DNA of 64,000 nucleotides from Clusia tigrina. Lineage: Eukaryota; Arthropoda; Insecta; Diptera; Clusiidae. The position numbers and the translations under genes were made by a program. The notes under the pieces were generated by a model. The model saw nothing but the letters and a program-made list of their open reading frames with translations, ran no database searches and had not been told where the DNA came from. The stretch covers positions 69,261,111 through 69,325,110 of the forward strand of contig OV050030.1 in assembly GCA_920105625.2 (NCBI GenBank), given 5' to 3'. Below are positions 31,590 to 42,517 of this stretch, piece by piece. Each line of letters starts with the position of its first letter. Position 1 is the stretch's first letter.

Positions 31590-32279
31590 CTATGCAGATT
31601 TGAACCAGTCCCGGACTGCTGATCCTAACTTAAGTACCCCTACATACGTCGTCCCTGTGTCGGGGTATGGAATTGACTTCTGTGGTTGTGCAATGGGCGG
31701 TATATTTGGACTAGGTTGAGTTCGCTTATTCTTTAACTGAGGGTCATTGTTCTTGATTTCCTGGTATACAGGGCAACCTCTGAAGTTGGCAGTATGGTTA
31801 CCACCACAATTACTGCACTTTCTAGCAGCTCTATCAGTTTTAGTCTTCGTACATTCTGATGTGGGGTGTAAATCACCACAGGCAACACATACACTACGAA
31901 GAGTGCAGTAGGACCTTGTGTGCCCAAATTCTTGGCAATTAGAACATTGAACTGGGCCGTTTCGTTTGAGAGGCTCCTCCACAGTAATTCTGCGATGCAT
32001 AAGATAGCGGAGATTATAAATACCATGCACTTCTCCTTTTTTAAACTTTTGGGTTTCAGGCTCCAATTCTACGCGAAAGAATGGCTGAGGGATTCTGTTG
32101 CGATTTATAATATTTATAATAGAGCGGGCAGCAAACCCTGCTTCATGCAGTGCTTCTTTGACTTCAGCAGGGGGAATATCCGATTCAAGTCCCTTTATGA
32201 CAATGGTAAGGCCTTTGCTACTTTTAAGCTGATAGGTGTAGTAGCTTTTTTTCTCAGTGTCGAAGTTTTTTATAACCAC
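31590..32279 (-). pseudogene. Jockey ORF1 (Gag-like), C-terminal half with zinc knuckles (LINE B)
   Basis: A 229-codon frame: an RNA-recognition-like PRE_C2HC segment (TIVIKGLESDIPPAEVKEAL), EPLKRNGPVQCSNCQEFGH, then three knuckles (CSNCQEFGHTRSYC, CVACGDLHPTSEC, CSNCGGNHTANFRGC) and a Pro-rich tail. Binds LINE RNA in the ribonucleoprotein particle. It is frameshifted relative to the N-terminal half. Confidence 0.88.
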
Positions 32280-32388
32280 TCTGTAATTGCTCTCACTATG
32301 TATTTGGATTTTGTTTCTTGGATATTTCCTTTAACAAGAGGGGTGACATGGAAATTTTTAGGACAAATGAGCTCGGTAAGCTTTGCAA

Positions 32389-33051
32389 CTAATTTACTGG
32401 AGTTACGATCTCGTAGGTAAATGGGAGGTGGTTTAAATACAATATCAGGTTTGGGTGCGTCTGCCTCCTCAGCACTTTGAAGTAGTGCGAAGCGATTATT
32501 ACTAGAGAGTAGGTTCTCGCTGGTTTTGCTGATTTTTGCGATGTTAGTTTTGATGCCACTCGATTTTGGGCTTCGCTTCGCTTGCGCTTGTTTATAAGGA
32601 TATACCTATCTAAACCAGTTTGTGATGTTCCACTTTTCCCTGCTGTGTTGCTTGAAAAATTTTTGTTTGAGAGGCTTGCATTGATGGTTGGTGTGAGTGC
32701 ATTTTCAGTATTGAAAGTGGGCTGAGCCATTGTTGGCGATTTTGTTTTAGCACTATTGGACGAGTGAGAGAGAGACGTGGATGGAACCTGTTTGCACTCT
32801 TTAGTTGTGGCCGCCGTTGGACTGTGTGTTGAACATTGAGCGCTCCAAGCGGGCGCATGCGAAGAGAGTACCAGAGACACTTTTGGACATTGGTTGAGGC
32901 TTGAGTGCGAACTGTGTGTACTTGCACTTGCATTGTTAAGTGCAGTCGCAATTGAACGTTGTGGAGTTGCAGTCGCAAGAGGGCCGCTGCCCGCCCGCTC
33001 GCCGTTGTGGGACATGCTACCTCCGCTCGCTTGTCTCTGTTTTGCAGGCAA
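32389..33051 (-). pseudogene. Jockey ORF1, N-terminal half (LINE B)
   Basis: A 220-codon frame, Ser/Thr/Ala-rich and low in hydrophobic residues, as typical for the disordered N-terminus of jockey ORF1. It begins with MPAKQRQASGGSM at 33051. It is in a different frame from 31590-32279, so one or more indels separate them. The plus-strand open frames over 32894-33324 are antisense shadows. Confidence 0.65.
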
Positions 33052-33446
33052 AGGTGTTGAGCAAACCCCTATCGACAGTCATGCCGAGAACATCCGACCT
33101 TGCATTGGGGAGAGAAGGTAACATACTGTACTAACTCAGTTGCGCGATTACCGGACGCTGCTGGGAAAGCGAATGAGGCAGATCAGGTGTTGGTACAAGT
33201 GCAGGCACACTTTGAGAGCGCATGCGCTGAACAGGAGAGTGCACTGGGTGTGAGGGAGAGCGCAATACGCTCATCCACTGACCGCTATAGTTCCGCTTCT
33301 TTGTTAGAAGGTAGGTTAGGTTAGGTTAACCTGGCTGGCCTAAAGGCACACATAGACCGATTGGTCCCTATCAATACCAGATGGGGTCTGACCTTTATGC
33401 AGACTTCCAGTAGACATCTCGTAGTTTGTCAACACTTTTCGCGAAT

Positions 33447-33948
33447 TTAAGCAGTGCTGTCAGCTCCATTCCTGAGATGTCTTCCAATCGTTTTTGATAA
33501 CGCAGGAGATATACTAAGGAGATGTTCTAGAGTTTCCCTTACTCCCACCTCTTTACATTTCCTACATTCGTCATTGTCCGTAATTCCTATCTTCTGTGCG
33601 TGTGCCGCCAATAAAAATTGTCCGTTTGTTTCGTACCTTACACATAACTTTTGCAATTTTGCAGGTGTTTGAACTGTGCCACCTTGCTTTCACCTGCTTA
33701 CTCATGTGTCCGTCCCTTTCATTGAATAGTTCTTTAAGGGGTTTCTGTATGTAGTTTTCTTCTTCAAGTGGTAAGTAGACAGCGTTCTTTGCAATCTCAT
33801 AACCTTCTATGCCCTTATGACCAGGTACCCAATAGATATGCAGTCTTCTATTTGTGACTAGCCTATCTATGGCTTCCCTACTCTGTAGGACATTTTTGGA
33901 TTTTATGCTATATGAGTTAATCGCTTTTATCGCTGCCTGGCTGTCCAC
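33447..33948 (-). pseudogene. LINE C RNase H, C-terminal part, and terminal zinc motif
   Basis: 33571-33948 reads MDSQAAIKAINSYS (catalytic D of RNase H) and IYWVPGHKGIEGYEIAKNAV, where the last usual aspartate of the E-AD motif is altered. 33447-33656, in another frame, has CRKCKEVGVRETLEHLL, the C-terminal C-C-H type motif of this LINE group. A frameshift lies between them. Confidence 0.85.
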
Positions 33949-34062
33949 GTATATGTTTATTTTTGAGTCATTACCTGTCTTGGTGTATGCTAACTCTGCG
34001 GCTTTCCTGACAGCGAAGACTTCCGCTTGAAAGATACTGCTCTGGTCAGGGAGCTTTATAGG

Positions 34063-34653
34063 CTACCTAACTCCCAACTCTGAGCAGTAGATGCCCGCTC
34101 CCACACTATCCATCGTTTTTGAGCCGTCCGTATAAAAGTTAAAGGTCTTTCGGCTGGGCCTCATGCCCTTACGCCACCCCTCCTCTTCGATTGTAGTACG
34201 ATACCCTCTTTCCCAATTAAAACGTGGAGTCATGCAATCAGTGCTGCTCAAACTCCTACTGCCTATTGAGCTTTGCCCGAAGGTTCTGTCTGTGAATTCT
34301 CCCGTAGCCGTCAGTCTCCCCGCGGATTTCGCTGCAAGATTCTCCGCCACAAGGTCGATAGGCGGCATGTTGAGTACTATTTCGAGAGCAGCCGTTGGAG
34401 TGGTTCTCAGTGCGCCTGTTATGCAGAGTGAAGCGAGGCGCTGGACTCTTCTCATTGACACTATATATGTAGCCTTCTTTGTTGCAGTCCACCACACTAA
34501 AGCACCATACAGTAAGATTGGTCTCACTATTGCGGTGTAGCACCAGTGCAGCAGCGAGGGAGAAAGACCCCAAGTAACACCTAGCATTATTTTACATGCA
34601 TATAGCGCGTTACTGGCCTTCATCGCCCTTTCCTCAACATTGCGCCTCCACAT
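34063..34653 (-). pseudogene. LINE C RT thumb and RNase H start
   Basis: A 196-codon frame: RAMKASNALYACKIMLGVTW, YTAIVRPILLYGALVWW, LASLCITGALRTTPTAALEI and NMPPIDL (RT thumb), ending with FYTDGSKTMDSVGAGIYC (RNase H first catalytic D). It is frameshifted relative to 33571-33948. Confidence 0.88.
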
Positions 34654-34756
34654 AAGCTAATTGTCCAAAATTACTCCAAGGTACTTTGTGTGGTATTTGG
34701 GAGTAAGTTCACTGTCACCTAGCTTCGGGAAGTTCCCCGCGGGGATCTTGTACTTT

Positions 34757-35236
34757 TGTTGGGGTCCTTATCTGCTTGTCAGCGAGAGACGTCCTCTGGA
34801 ATGTCCTGTCGCGGTAATCTGTAAACCTACATCACTTTGTTACAAATAAAACTCACAGACACTTTTCGTTTAGAAGTCAAAATCACAAGAGAGTTTATTC
34901 TTAAAGTACTAGTTCTTATATACTATTTACAAATGAACATTACCGCCTACGTCTTGACTTTTCTGGTGTTCCAGTTTCGCAATTGTTATTTGGTGTCAGT
35001 TGTTCAAGCCAACCGACCTACTTCAAAAGTAAAAGTGTCGTCGGTGCATTCTAAATGCCCCTCGTCAGCTTGACTGCGGAACTGTGACACCCTAAAAGTT
35101 TACATCATAATTAGTGCATAAATACTATTCATTTACAATATTTGCACCCTAAAAATATGTGCGTTCTTAATGAATTTATTAGGAGCCGGTGCTGTGAGTC
35201 AACTACGCGTAGGTAGCTTGATTCTAACTCACAACA
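34757..35236 (-). repeat. 3' LTR of Gypsy A (480 bp)
   Basis: Plus-strand TGTTGGGGTCC to CTCACAACA. Nearly identical to 48675-49142 except for one block (about 34,848-34,912), which is unrelated or strongly diverged. Confidence 0.95.
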
Positions 35237-35252
35237 TCCCTCCCCTCTTTCT
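35237..35252 (-). promoter_or_regulatory. Polypurine tract of Gypsy A
   Basis: Minus-strand AGAAAGAGGGGAGGGA lies directly before the 3' LTR (TGTTGTGAG), the plus-strand priming site for cDNA synthesis. Confidence 0.85.
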
Positions 35253-36375
35253 AAAAGAAGTTAGTGCAACTAACTTCCATAAAATCTCTACAATATTTTT
35301 CTTGCACTGTAAACAATTATGTGCATCTATTTAACTCTATAGTACATATATATAATTTGTTTTATTTTTTCCATGAAATCGCCTTGTTTGGGTTCTATCA
35401 CGGTTTTTTCTTCCTTTTTTATTCTTTTCTTTCCATATATTTTTTTTTCTCTAGCTTTTATTTTCTTTTGTAGTTTTCTTTCTTTTATTTTTATTTTTTC
35501 TTTACTTTGTTTTTGTTTTTGTTTTTTTTTTCTTATTTTTATCCATCATTATTTTTTTATATTCCCCTTTTTATAATTTGGTCTTTCATTGACTCTTTTG
35601 TCATTGGCGTATATACAAATACCTAAACAATAACACAATTCTATTCTATACATAAAACCTTACATTATACTGCGCCCTCTGCTACCCGCTGGTCCATTTG
35701 ACGACCGTCGTTGTCGGAGTGAAGTCCCTCGATGAACTCTGCATACCCCTCCCTTCTTTCTGGATCGGTACGTAAAAAGATGATGCAAGCTTGCGCGACT
35801 AGATGCGCTTCTGACGAAGTCAAAATAAATATTCGATATTCGCTTAGTGAGTGACAATGGATATTTTCTCATTGGAGAGAAGTTTAGCCGATAAAGCTTG
35901 GCTATCTTATGTTCGATCTTTTCGTGGTTAAAAACGATTTTTTGCGCCAGGAGATTATTCTGCGTAGCTAATTGAACGATGTAGTTGTGGCTGTTATTGT
36001 TATTGTAGCCGTTTCTCGGTGAAATTACGGAGTAACCTCGGGTTTTGGCTAAAATTATCTCTTCTTCATTCTCGACAATAATACAATATACATACTGATA
36101 TATGTAATAATGGCAGACACGTTGGATTCTTTATACAGACAACGTACATGTTAGTGTTTTTCATGCCATTTAGTCAGTTATGCAATAAATTTCAAGTATT
36201 ATTAGACTTTTACTAGTCAGATAGAGACTCTTCTATTCGGCCGATACCATCTCCATTTTTTTATAAGCTTACATCGTATTCATCTCGCACATGGGAAGTT
36301 GAAAGCTCCTTCACTCTTTCATATAAAAATGAATTCTCACTAATTTCGTTTTCCTTTTTTTTTTCAACCAAAAAT
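35253..36375 (-). other. Gypsy A 3' non-coding region, distal part
   Basis: No ORF with protein-like content. The plus strand is strongly T/C-rich at about 35,390-35,580, which gives spurious Phe/Ser-rich plus-strand frames. A 70-codon Arg/Ser-rich minus frame at 35660-35872 has no recognisable domain. Confidence 0.6.
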
Positions 36376-36384
36376 TATCTCTGG

Positions 36385-36538
36385 CAGCCGCTTGTCAACT
36401 TCCGAACTGGTCGGAGAATTCTTCGACCACATGGATACGGATGCGGCTGGTGGATACATCTCTCCAATGTCCGAAGGGGAGGAGTTGAATTCCACTATAA
36501 TCACTCTTCCAGACAATGCTGAAGGTACTACAGATTAA
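36385..36538 (+). pseudogene. LINE E ORF1 C-terminal tail
   Basis: About 50 in-frame codons (including LVGEFFDHMDTDAAGGYI and MSEGEELNS) end at TAA 36536-36538. They overlap the start of ORF2 by 23 nt in a different frame. This is the end of the Gag-like ORF1; the rest is lost to 5' truncation. Confidence 0.6.
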
Positions 36539-39518
36539 CCTTCAGCATTCGAAAACTGCCTCGGCAGCCCTGCTTCTCCGCCTCTCGGATATAGGGGAGG
36601 AGCTCATTCTCGTCCAAGAACCTTGGGTCATAAATGACCGGGTTTTTGGACTTAATGCATACGGATATCGTATGGTATATATCGAGGATCAAGGTAAACC
36701 AAGATCCTGCATTCTGTTAAAAAAGGGCGTTAACGCTCTTTTACTCCCTAGATTCAGTGACAAAGACAATGTTGCCATGGTCATTGAAATGGGTCCACGG
36801 ACTTTCTGGATCTCCTCGAACTACATGGCTCATGACTATGGCGACTCCCCGCCACCAAACATACTGAAGCAAATGGTTGCTGTAGCTCTCCAGAAACAGA
36901 TTCCGGTAATTATCGGCTCCGATGCCAATGCCCATCACGAAATATGGGGCAGCTCCGGCACAAATGATCAAGGTGAGTGTCTTTTCGACTTTATCATTTC
37001 AAATAACTTAGGCATTGCTAACCGGGGAAATGAGCCGACCTTCCTTACATCCGTAAGGAAGGAAGTGCTTGACATCACCCTCGTCAGCGATAACTACTCG
37101 AACATGATAAGCAATTGGTTCGTCTCACAGGAATGCTTCTTTTCGGACCACTGCTATATCACCTTTGACATTGACTTGAGGGAGACTACAGGCAATACAG
37201 AATCTCTTAAACCTGTCAATAGAAAAAACACGAACTGGCCTCTTTTCCGGCTCAAACTGGGGTCATGCTTAGCAACGACTCCCCCTATTATCCACAACTG
37301 TCCCGACATTGATCGGGCGGTCGACGATCTGTCCACAGCTTTTAAAAAAGCCACTCATATTTCTTGCATCACTCCCGAACCACGGGGCAAACCTAAACCT
37401 CCGTGGTGGAACTCGGAAATTGCAAGTCTTCGCAAAACTTGTAGAATGCTTTTCAACAAAGCTAAAGTTACAGCTGAGTGGGCCCCTTTCAAAAATAAAC
37501 AAAAAGAGTTGAAATACGCCATTAGGCGAGGGAAACGAGCGTCATGGAGGGAATTTTGCGAAAGCATTGAATCGACGTCCGAGGCTAGCCGTCTTCGTAA
37601 AATTCTCCACTCCTCTAACAAAGCCCTTGACTGTATCCAAAAACCAGATGGCAGCTGGACTCACTCAAGCGCCGAAACCCTTGATATCCTACTAGACACC
37701 CACTTCCCAGGGAGTTTAGCCTCAGCGGATCAAGCACTCTACCAGGTGGAGCAGGTTTCGCATGATACCCTCCCCACATTCCAAGTGACAAAAAGTCACC
37801 TTGAATGGTCCATTCAAACCTTTAAGCCATACAAGTCCCCCGGACCGGACGGCATCATTCCTGCCGATATCCAAAATGGGGAAGAGATTATCCTTCCATG
37901 GCTGCTTCAAATATATAATGCAAGCCTCAGACTGCAATACATTCCCTTACGCTGGCGCACGGCTCGGGTCGTCTTCATACCAAAAGTTGGGAAGGCCTCG
38001 CACACCAAACCTAAGGATTACAGACCCATAAGTCTAACATCCTTTCTTCTTAAGGTTCTAGAAAGAGCTCTTGACCTACATATCAGGACATCGATCAACC
38101 CTTCTCTTCTCTCTGTATCTCAACACGCTTACTCTAAAGGCAAATCGGTTGAAACAGCACTTCATTCTCTCATTTCTCAAGTTGACAAATCCTTGGCGTA
38201 CAAGGAATTCACACTTGCCATATTTCTGGACATCGAGGGAGCATTCAACAATGTATGCCCCAACGCTGTCATCTTCGCACTCTATAATCTTAACCTGAAT
38301 TCAGGTCTTCTTAAATTTATAGAGCTTCTACTAAAATCTAGGATCATCACTTCCACGATCGGCAGTGCCCAATCCAGGAGGGTGGTTAACAGGGGCACGC
38401 CACAAGGGGGTGTTTTATCACCCCTCCTCTGGAACCTGGCAGTTAACACACTACTGGTGAGATTGGAATCTACTGGATGCAAAGTGATAGCCTATGCGGA
38501 CGACATAGCAATCGCGGCATCCGGCAAATTCCCACAAACACTTTCCGAAAAACTTAACTATTCACTCTCTATTGTGTCGAACTGGTGTCGCGAATTCGAA
38601 CTTGGGGTTAACCCATCCAAAACCGAGACTATGCTTTTCACTAGGAAGTACAAAATTCCAAAGTTTACAATGCCTAGTCTAAACGGCACTCCGCTCTCTT
38701 TGAGCACACACGTTAAGTACTTAGGCCTGATTCTCGACCCAAAGCTTAATTGGAAAGCCAATCTAGCTGAGAGGGCACGTAAGGCAACATGCGCTATATA
38801 CTGCTGTAAAAGAGCAGTTGGTGCACGATGGGGACTTCGTCCTCGAGTCGTGCTCTGGCTCTACACGGCCATCGTTGAACCAAACCTGTTATACGGGTCG
38901 GTCTTCTGGTGGCAAGCTCTTGAAAAAGCCTGTAATATCAAACCCCTTGATAAAATCAGAAGATCCATTGCTCTACTGATCACTGGCGCTCTTCGTAGCA
39001 CACCTACGAAAGCCCTTTTTGCCATGCTGCACTGGTTCCCCTCGGGGATCCTGGTTAAGCAACAAGCCAAGCTGACAGCGATTAGACTTAATGCTCTTTC
39101 GCACTGGCGCATAACCCTGACAGGCCATGCTTCAATTCTGAATCAGGACCCACCTGTCCTTAACTTTATCGATTATATGTCGGTCTATCCCGATTTGAAC
39201 AGGGAATTCGACCTCACTATTCCAAGTCGAAGCGACTGGACCTCAGAAAACCGAATCGTCGGTGAAACAGTCGAAATCTACACCGACGGTTCCAAGCTTG
39301 GAGGTAGAGTCGGCAGCGGTATTTATTCCGACAAGCTGGACTTAAACATCTGCCTACGTCTCCCAGACCATTGCAGCGTTTTTCAAGCTGAGGTCATGGC
39401 CATTTACCACGCAGCCAAATGGATGCTGAGTAGTGATATCGGCGCAGTTGACGTATCTTCTCAGACAGCCAGGCCGCCATTAAATCTCTTTTTGGCTCCA
39501 CGGCCACATCAAGACTAG
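36516..39518 (+). CDS. LINE E ORF2: endonuclease-reverse transcriptase-RNase H (first 1,000 codons)
   Basis: Starts MLKVLQINLQHSKTASAALL, the usual start of the AP-endonuclease domain in this LINE group. EN motifs: LVQEPW, GSDANAHHEIWGS and FSDHCYITFDI. The linker has KPPWWNSEIASLRK near residue 290. RT spans about 440-850: RTARVVFIPKVGK, LDIEGAFNN (motif A), TPQGGVLSP near 628, YADDIAIAA near 660, and thumb ALRSTPTKALF near 820. RNase H begins YTDGSK near 922, then LPDHCSVFQAEVMAIYHAA. A single frame change near 39,460 makes the last ~20 codons wrong and moves the second half of RNase H into the next frame. EN nicks DNA and RT copies element RNA at the nick. Confidence 0.93.
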   Translation: MLKVLQINLQHSKTASAALLLRLSDIGEELILVQEPWVINDRVFGLNAYGYRMVYIEDQGKPRSCILLKKGVNALLLPRFSDKDNVAMVIEMGPRTFWISSNYMAHDYGDSPPPNILKQMVAVALQKQIPVIIGSDANAHHEIWGSSGTNDQGECLFDFIISNNLGIANRGNEPTFLTSVRKEVLDITLVSDNYSNMISNWFVSQECFFSDHCYITFDIDLRETTGNTESLKPVNRKNTNWPLFRLKLGSCLATTPPIIHNCPDIDRAVDDLSTAFKKATHISCITPEPRGKPKPPWWNSEIASLRKTCRMLFNKAKVTAEWAPFKNKQKELKYAIRRGKRASWREFCESIESTSEASRLRKILHSSNKALDCIQKPDGSWTHSSAETLDILLDTHFPGSLASADQALYQVEQVSHDTLPTFQVTKSHLEWSIQTFKPYKSPGPDGIIPADIQNGEEIILPWLLQIYNASLRLQYIPLRWRTARVVFIPKVGKASHTKPKDYRPISLTSFLLKVLERALDLHIRTSINPSLLSVSQHAYSKGKSVETALHSLISQVDKSLAYKEFTLAIFLDIEGAFNNVCPNAVIFALYNLNLNSGLLKFIELLLKSRIITSTIGSAQSRRVVNRGTPQGGVLSPLLWNLAVNTLLVRLESTGCKVIAYADDIAIAASGKFPQTLSEKLNYSLSIVSNWCREFELGVNPSKTETMLFTRKYKIPKFTMPSLNGTPLSLSTHVKYLGLILDPKLNWKANLAERARKATCAIYCCKRAVGARWGLRPRVVLWLYTAIVEPNLLYGSVFWWQALEKACNIKPLDKIRRSIALLITGALRSTPTKALFAMLHWFPSGILVKQQAKLTAIRLNALSHWRITLTGHASILNQDPPVLNFIDYMSVYPDLNREFDLTIPSRSDWTSENRIVGETVEIYTDGSKLGGRVGSGIYSDKLDLNICLRLPDHCSVFQAEVMAIYHAAKWMLSSDIGAVDVSSQTARPPLNLFLAPRPHQD

Positions 39519-39565
39519 TTCATGAATGTCGAACATCTTTAAATGAGCTCGCAAGTTACTCTCGG

Positions 39566-40114
39566 GTGCACCTAGTCTGGGTTCCCGGACACAGGGAAAT
39601 CCCGGGAAACTGCGAGGCGGACGAGCTTGCAAAGGCAGGCACGCTAATGCACGACATTCACCCCTCTGTAAACATCGGCATTCCACTGGCAACAGCCAAG
39701 CTCGAAGTCAAACGGAAATATCTGGCTGACGCCTACAAATCCTGGGCTAACGAGGAATCCTGCCACACGGCTAGACTAACTTGGGCAAGCATGGACAAAA
39801 ACAGAACCAATCAACTTCTTCGACTTGATCGCGTATCACTGTCGACAACTGTGTCGGTTTTGACCGGCCACTGCATAATGGGACAGCATGCAGAAAGACT
39901 GGGCCTACCCTCAAATGACTTTTGCCGAGGCTGTGGCTTCGAGGAGGAGGACGAGACGGGTTTCCACCTCTTATGCCACTGCCCATCCTTGAGCAGAAGA
40001 AGAATTCGCACCTTTGGTGCCCCATTTCTTACAAGCCTGACAGAGCTGTCATCCATTAATATTAGGGACATAGCCAGGTTCATCAAAGTATCAGGATGGT
40101 TTCCTGAAACATGA
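39566..40114 (+). pseudogene. LINE E ORF2 C-terminus: end of RNase H and zinc motif (frameshifted)
   Basis: Contains LVWVPGHREIPGNCEADELA (RNase H E and D residues), then CRGCGFEEEDETGFHLLCHC, the C-terminal Cys/His motif. It continues the preceding ORF after a 1-nt type shift at about 39,460; the in-frame sequence is open from there, including SDSQAAIKS. Ends TGA at 40114. Confidence 0.9.
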
Positions 40115-40300
40115 CGGGGGAGTCGTGCCTTTCCAGGCGCTGTCCTTGCGCTGACTAGAACCATCCCAAGTATGGGAACCTTTTTAGTCAGTGCTTGAAC
40201 GGCGCCACACCGTGGTATCACAATGGGCCATTATGTGTGCTCAAGTGTGCTTTTGGCAAACTGGGCGGCCACTCCTACCTACCTACCTACCTATCTCTGG

Positions 40301-42054
40301 ACATCATCGTTGCAAATTTCGTATTATCATTTTGCGGCTTACTGATTACTCTTCTTCCACGTCTTCTCATTTCTTCTTATTCAGTCAGATTTTTGTTCGC
40401 TGCTCTTGCATTCCATCTATTGGTCTCCTGGATGTTGGTTAACATCTTACTCAGTCTTTGACGCTGCAGGAAGTCCCTTCCAAGTTCATGCTGAACCATA
40501 TTGAACCAACCAGATGTCCTTGTTTGTTCACCAACGCCGGAATATCTAAAAACAATACGCTTAACTTATCGGACTTGCCGAGTTTTAATTATTCTTACTG
40601 GCTATTACATTTATTTCATTTTTAATATTCTTGCTAACGAAAATAGTAAATTTTATGTGTTATTTAAATGTATATATCGTATATCTAATACGTCTTAATA
40701 ACCAAACTATAAATTAGTAATAAAAACAGTTTTCTTTACAAATATTATTAATTATTTATGATACAGTTTTCTTTAAATTGTTAGCGGCATTAAAACTTTA
40801 AATCCCTCTCAAATATGTACATTTTACAACAGTTTGCTTCATGTATAACAATTATTTCCTGATTAAATTATATGCCGCCCAAAAAAAAAATTTTTTTATT
40901 TCAATTCTTGGCAAAACTAGTGCCTGTTACATAAGCGATACATAAAAGATAAATTTATTATTTATTTTTTCTTTTCTTTAGACAATTCATTATTCCTTTC
41001 ATATCATTTCTCTTTTTGTATATCTTTTTAAATTTTTCAATTCTGAGCAAATTCTATTGCCCCCTGACATAAACCAGAATATTTAAGATAAACCCGTTTA
41101 TGTGAAAACATTGTCCATTGCATGACTATATCTTTCATCGTATACAATTGACTTTTTATTTAAATTTACTTCTAGCCTGATATGTATATATCCATTAACG
41201 ATTCTATTTTCCATCCTGTAATTAGCTCGTATATGGCTACATACATACATTCGAGGCGCTTTAAATTACCTAGAACTAATGACTAACGTTATTTTCCCAA
41301 TTAACTATAAATTTTTTTTTTTATACCCAACCTATACATTTATTCAAATTTTCATACGTTAATTTCCTAATCAATAAACAGTAAAAACCTATGTACGAAT
41401 ATATTTACATATAGCCGTTTGCAGTATCTGCAAAAATATACATACGCACATACCCATTCCTCTTAACTAGAATACTTACTTCCTTCAATATACATTCGTA
41501 CATTCATTCTTTATCTTATACACATATATACATACTCGTATATATACTTACTTCACCAGCAGTTCCGTTGTCTGGCGTTAACGCTCATGCGTCGAATTTC
41601 AGTGCATACACTGCCGTATGTATGTATGTACATATTCGAAGTTTTATATTACTTACCCACGACTGTCTTACTATCTTATTTTATTTTTTAATTACGTGCA
41701 ATATTTATCATTTAATATTTTAAAAATATATTTTTCCCTACTGTGCTTCGTTCGGCCATAGTGCATAATAAGCACATTTTTATTGCGTCAACTTTACTAG
41801 CTCGAGTTTAATTTGCACACTTCTGCTGGCCTTGACTTTGAAAATCGGAGCTGTGTGTGTTATTTGATACACACACGTACATGTTTACGTTGTTATTTTT
41901 GTGTTTACACTTGTAAAACACTGCTAACACATGTCTTAGTTGTGTGGTCTAATGTGGAATAATTTCAACAAATTATTATGTAGCTTTTTATTTTTTTCCT
42001 TAATCGTTACGACTGTTGAAACTGGGCTTCGGATCTCTGCTACTACACACGGAC
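40301..42054 (-). other. Gypsy A 3' non-coding region, proximal part
   Basis: AT-rich, with runs of ACATATAC-type repeats and no ORF above about 65 codons with protein-like content. It lies between the end of pol and LINE E. If an envelope gene once existed here, it is not recognisable. Confidence 0.6.
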
Positions 42055-42516
42055 CTATCCACACAGGTGAGAATTTGTTTCTCCTAGCCTGATTCTCATT
42101 AGTACTTGATCACCCACGTTAAAAACGACTGGATTTAGTACCTTGCTGTAGGCATCCCTGGCTACTCGTTTAGCACATTCCTGGTTTTCTCTAACCAATT
42201 CGTGCGCTCGCTGCAACTGATATTTTTGTACTTTATTGGGGTCATCAGCATTGTATACAGGCGCACATTTGCGCTTCAAATTCGCTGGCATGTTGTAATC
42301 AAACCCGTAGAGTGTTCTAAACGGAGTTTGCTTCGTTGATACATGCACAGTATTGTTGTGTACATGCATTGTAGTGGTTAACCATTGATCCCAATTCGAG
42401 CCGTCTTCTTTGGCAAAACTGCGCAAGTACTCGGCCAGAGGTCGATGACTACGTTCCAATGAGCCATTCGCCTGTGGATGATATGGTGTTATGTGCAACT
42501 TCTTGATTCCCAGCAT
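42055..42516 (-). pseudogene. Gypsy A integrase, C-terminal part (frameshifted off pol)
   Basis: A 153-codon frame with HPQANGSLERSHRPL (the integrase catalytic E context), NTVHVSTKQTPFRTLYGFDY and a C-terminal GDQVLMR segment. It is in another frame from the main pol ORF; one indel at about 42,525-42,540 separates them. Confidence 0.9.
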
Positions 42517-42517
42517 T

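Larger units (their letters stand above)
28836..33310 (-). mobile_element. Jockey-type LINE B (main part; 5' end continues at about 49250-49452)
   Basis: Non-LTR retrotransposon on the minus strand. The 3' tail is a 9-base poly(A), seen as T at 28836-28844. ORF1 has zinc knuckles; ORF2 has endonuclease and RT but no RNase H. Target duplications are TAGAGTAG (28828-28835) and TAGAGAAG (49453-49460), with TAGAGAAG present once at the empty site in Helitron copy 1 (2470-2477). The 5' untranslated part is interrupted at 33,310 by LINE C. Internal deletions and frameshifts make it inactive. Confidence 0.88.
33311..34756 (-). mobile_element. LINE C (I/R1/LOA-type), 5'-truncated; continues at 49143-49240
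   Basis: Non-LTR retrotransposon, minus strand, inserted into the 5' part of jockey LINE B. A perfect 9-bp target duplication TGTTAGAAG lies at 33302-33310 and 49241-49249. The 3' tail is three to four units of a TTAGG-like repeat (plus-strand GGTTAGGTTAGGTTAA). The RT is cut at 34,756 by Gypsy element A and resumes at 49,143. It codes for the end of RT, RNase H and a C-terminal Cys/His motif. Severely 5'-truncated. Confidence 0.9.
36385..40291 (+). mobile_element. LINE E (I/R1/LOA-type, EN-RT-RNase H), nearly intact, 5'-truncated
   Basis: Plus-strand non-LTR retrotransposon with a perfect 9-bp target duplication TATCTCTGG at 36376-36384 and 40292-40300. It begins inside the C-terminal codons of its first ORF, so it is 5'-truncated. 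The second ORF is full length with one frameshift. The 3' end is a (CCTA)n-type tail at about 40,275-40,291. This is the youngest layer of the nest. Confidence 0.93.

Noticed and set aside
32894..33324. Three overlapping plus-strand ORFs
   Set aside because: Antisense and upstream of jockey ORF1; low-complexity composition mirrors the Ser/Thr-rich N-terminus.
35264..35576. Phe/Ser-rich plus-strand ORFs
   Set aside because: Caused by a T/C-rich tract in the Gypsy A non-coding region; they look like membrane segments but have no other support.
40270..40291. (CCTA)n run considered as a free microsatellite
   Set aside because: It sits exactly before the LINE E target duplication and is better explained as the LINE's 3' tail.
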